Assembly (NCBI GenBank): GCA_017479285.1
Contig: JAFVCL010000002.1
Coordinates: forward strand, 1-58,513
Source of the DNA: Lachnospiraceae bacterium
GTDB lineage: Bacteria; Bacillota; Clostridia; Lachnospirales; Lachnospiraceae
DNA: 58,513 nt
Direction of reading: 5' to 3'
Shown one piece after another: positions 58,471 to 58,513 of this stretch. The notes beneath the pieces were generated by a model. That model saw nothing but the letters and a program-made list of their open reading frames with translations, was not told the origin of the DNA and did no database searches. The translations under genes were made by a program, and so were the position numbers. Each line of letters opens with the position of its first letter. The first letter of the stretch is position 1.

Positions 58471-58513
58471 TCAGCCGCACTCCTCCGTATGATATCTTTC
58501 AATCCATTCATCC
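58471..58513 (-). CDS. Possible C-terminal end of an unseen gene
   Basis: The minus strand entering the window reads DEWIERYHTEECG and a TGA at 58471-58473, directly followed by a GCGGCT/AGCCGC hairpin (58465-58478). Too short to identify; it may be chance. Confidence 0.2.
   Translation of the reverse strand, partial: DEWIERYHTEECG

Noticed and set aside
1-58513. tRNA, rRNA, known riboswitch or T-box elements
   Set aside because: None recognised by eye in the intergenic regions; a covariance-model scan could still find small RNAs.

Overview
The window looks like a chromosomal segment of an anaerobic, carbohydrate-degrading Firmicute, most likely a Lachnospiraceae member from gut or rumen (family-level inference). 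The signs are strong GGAGG ribosome binding sites, moderate GC, an oxygen-independent NrdG activase, GH53 and GH120 enzymes, surface proteins with YG-type wall-binding repeats, a UPF/DUF set typical of that family, and LexA boxes of the Bacillus/Clostridium type in front of recA. No rRNA, tRNA or CRISPR array was seen.

Left part (1-16.6 kb), accessory in character: a tiny holin-like toxin gene with two hairpins; a PlsC-like acyltransferase followed by a collapsed acyl-CoA synthetase pseudogene; a cytoplasmic GH53 galactanase between two paralogous secreted wall-binding proteins; a 619-aa carbohydrate-type protein overlapping a 72-aa zinc ribbon; map-fur with a Fur-type operator; nrdG; two more decayed genes (a glf fragment and an Rpn-nuclease remnant) beside a short inverted-repeat element; a zinc-ribbon/DUF5685/DnaJ operon; an aspartoacylase-type pair in which one partner has lost its catalytic residues; a TetR regulator with a small unknown protein.

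Middle (16.7-36 kb): FAD oxidoreductase, pyrF, a TPR lipoprotein and mscL (with an added zinc ribbon) run leftward; comEC and a GH120 beta-xylosidase run rightward; a Ser/Thr kinase, a PP2C-like small protein and a MATE exporter form an operon. A long leftward cluster runs polysaccharide deacetylase, bactofilin, pyrH, frr, uppS, cdsA, dxr, M50 protease. It couples UMP supply, ribosome recycling, isoprenoid carrier and phospholipid synthesis with envelope processing. A 62-bp interspersed repeat interrupts it between uppS and cdsA, and a second, inverted copy sits before the DAHP synthase gene.

Right part (36-58.5 kb), mostly core genes: aroF-type DAHP synthase, MarR, xerD-like recombinase, aminotransferase-NUDIX, rny, recA-recX, cinA (short form), rimO-pgsA, yicC-gmk-rpoZ, glgA, a MurJ/SpoVB-like flippase, rqcH with a YkgJ-type cysteine cluster protein, and an unusual 895-aa protein that joins a LacI-type sugar sensor to a degenerate GGDEF and an intact EAL domain. 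The rny gene carries an in-frame TAA, the most surprising lesion in an otherwise core gene. Starts were moved inward where a ribosome binding site and a signal peptide or family N-terminus required it. All functions rest on motif recognition by eye; no database search was possible.
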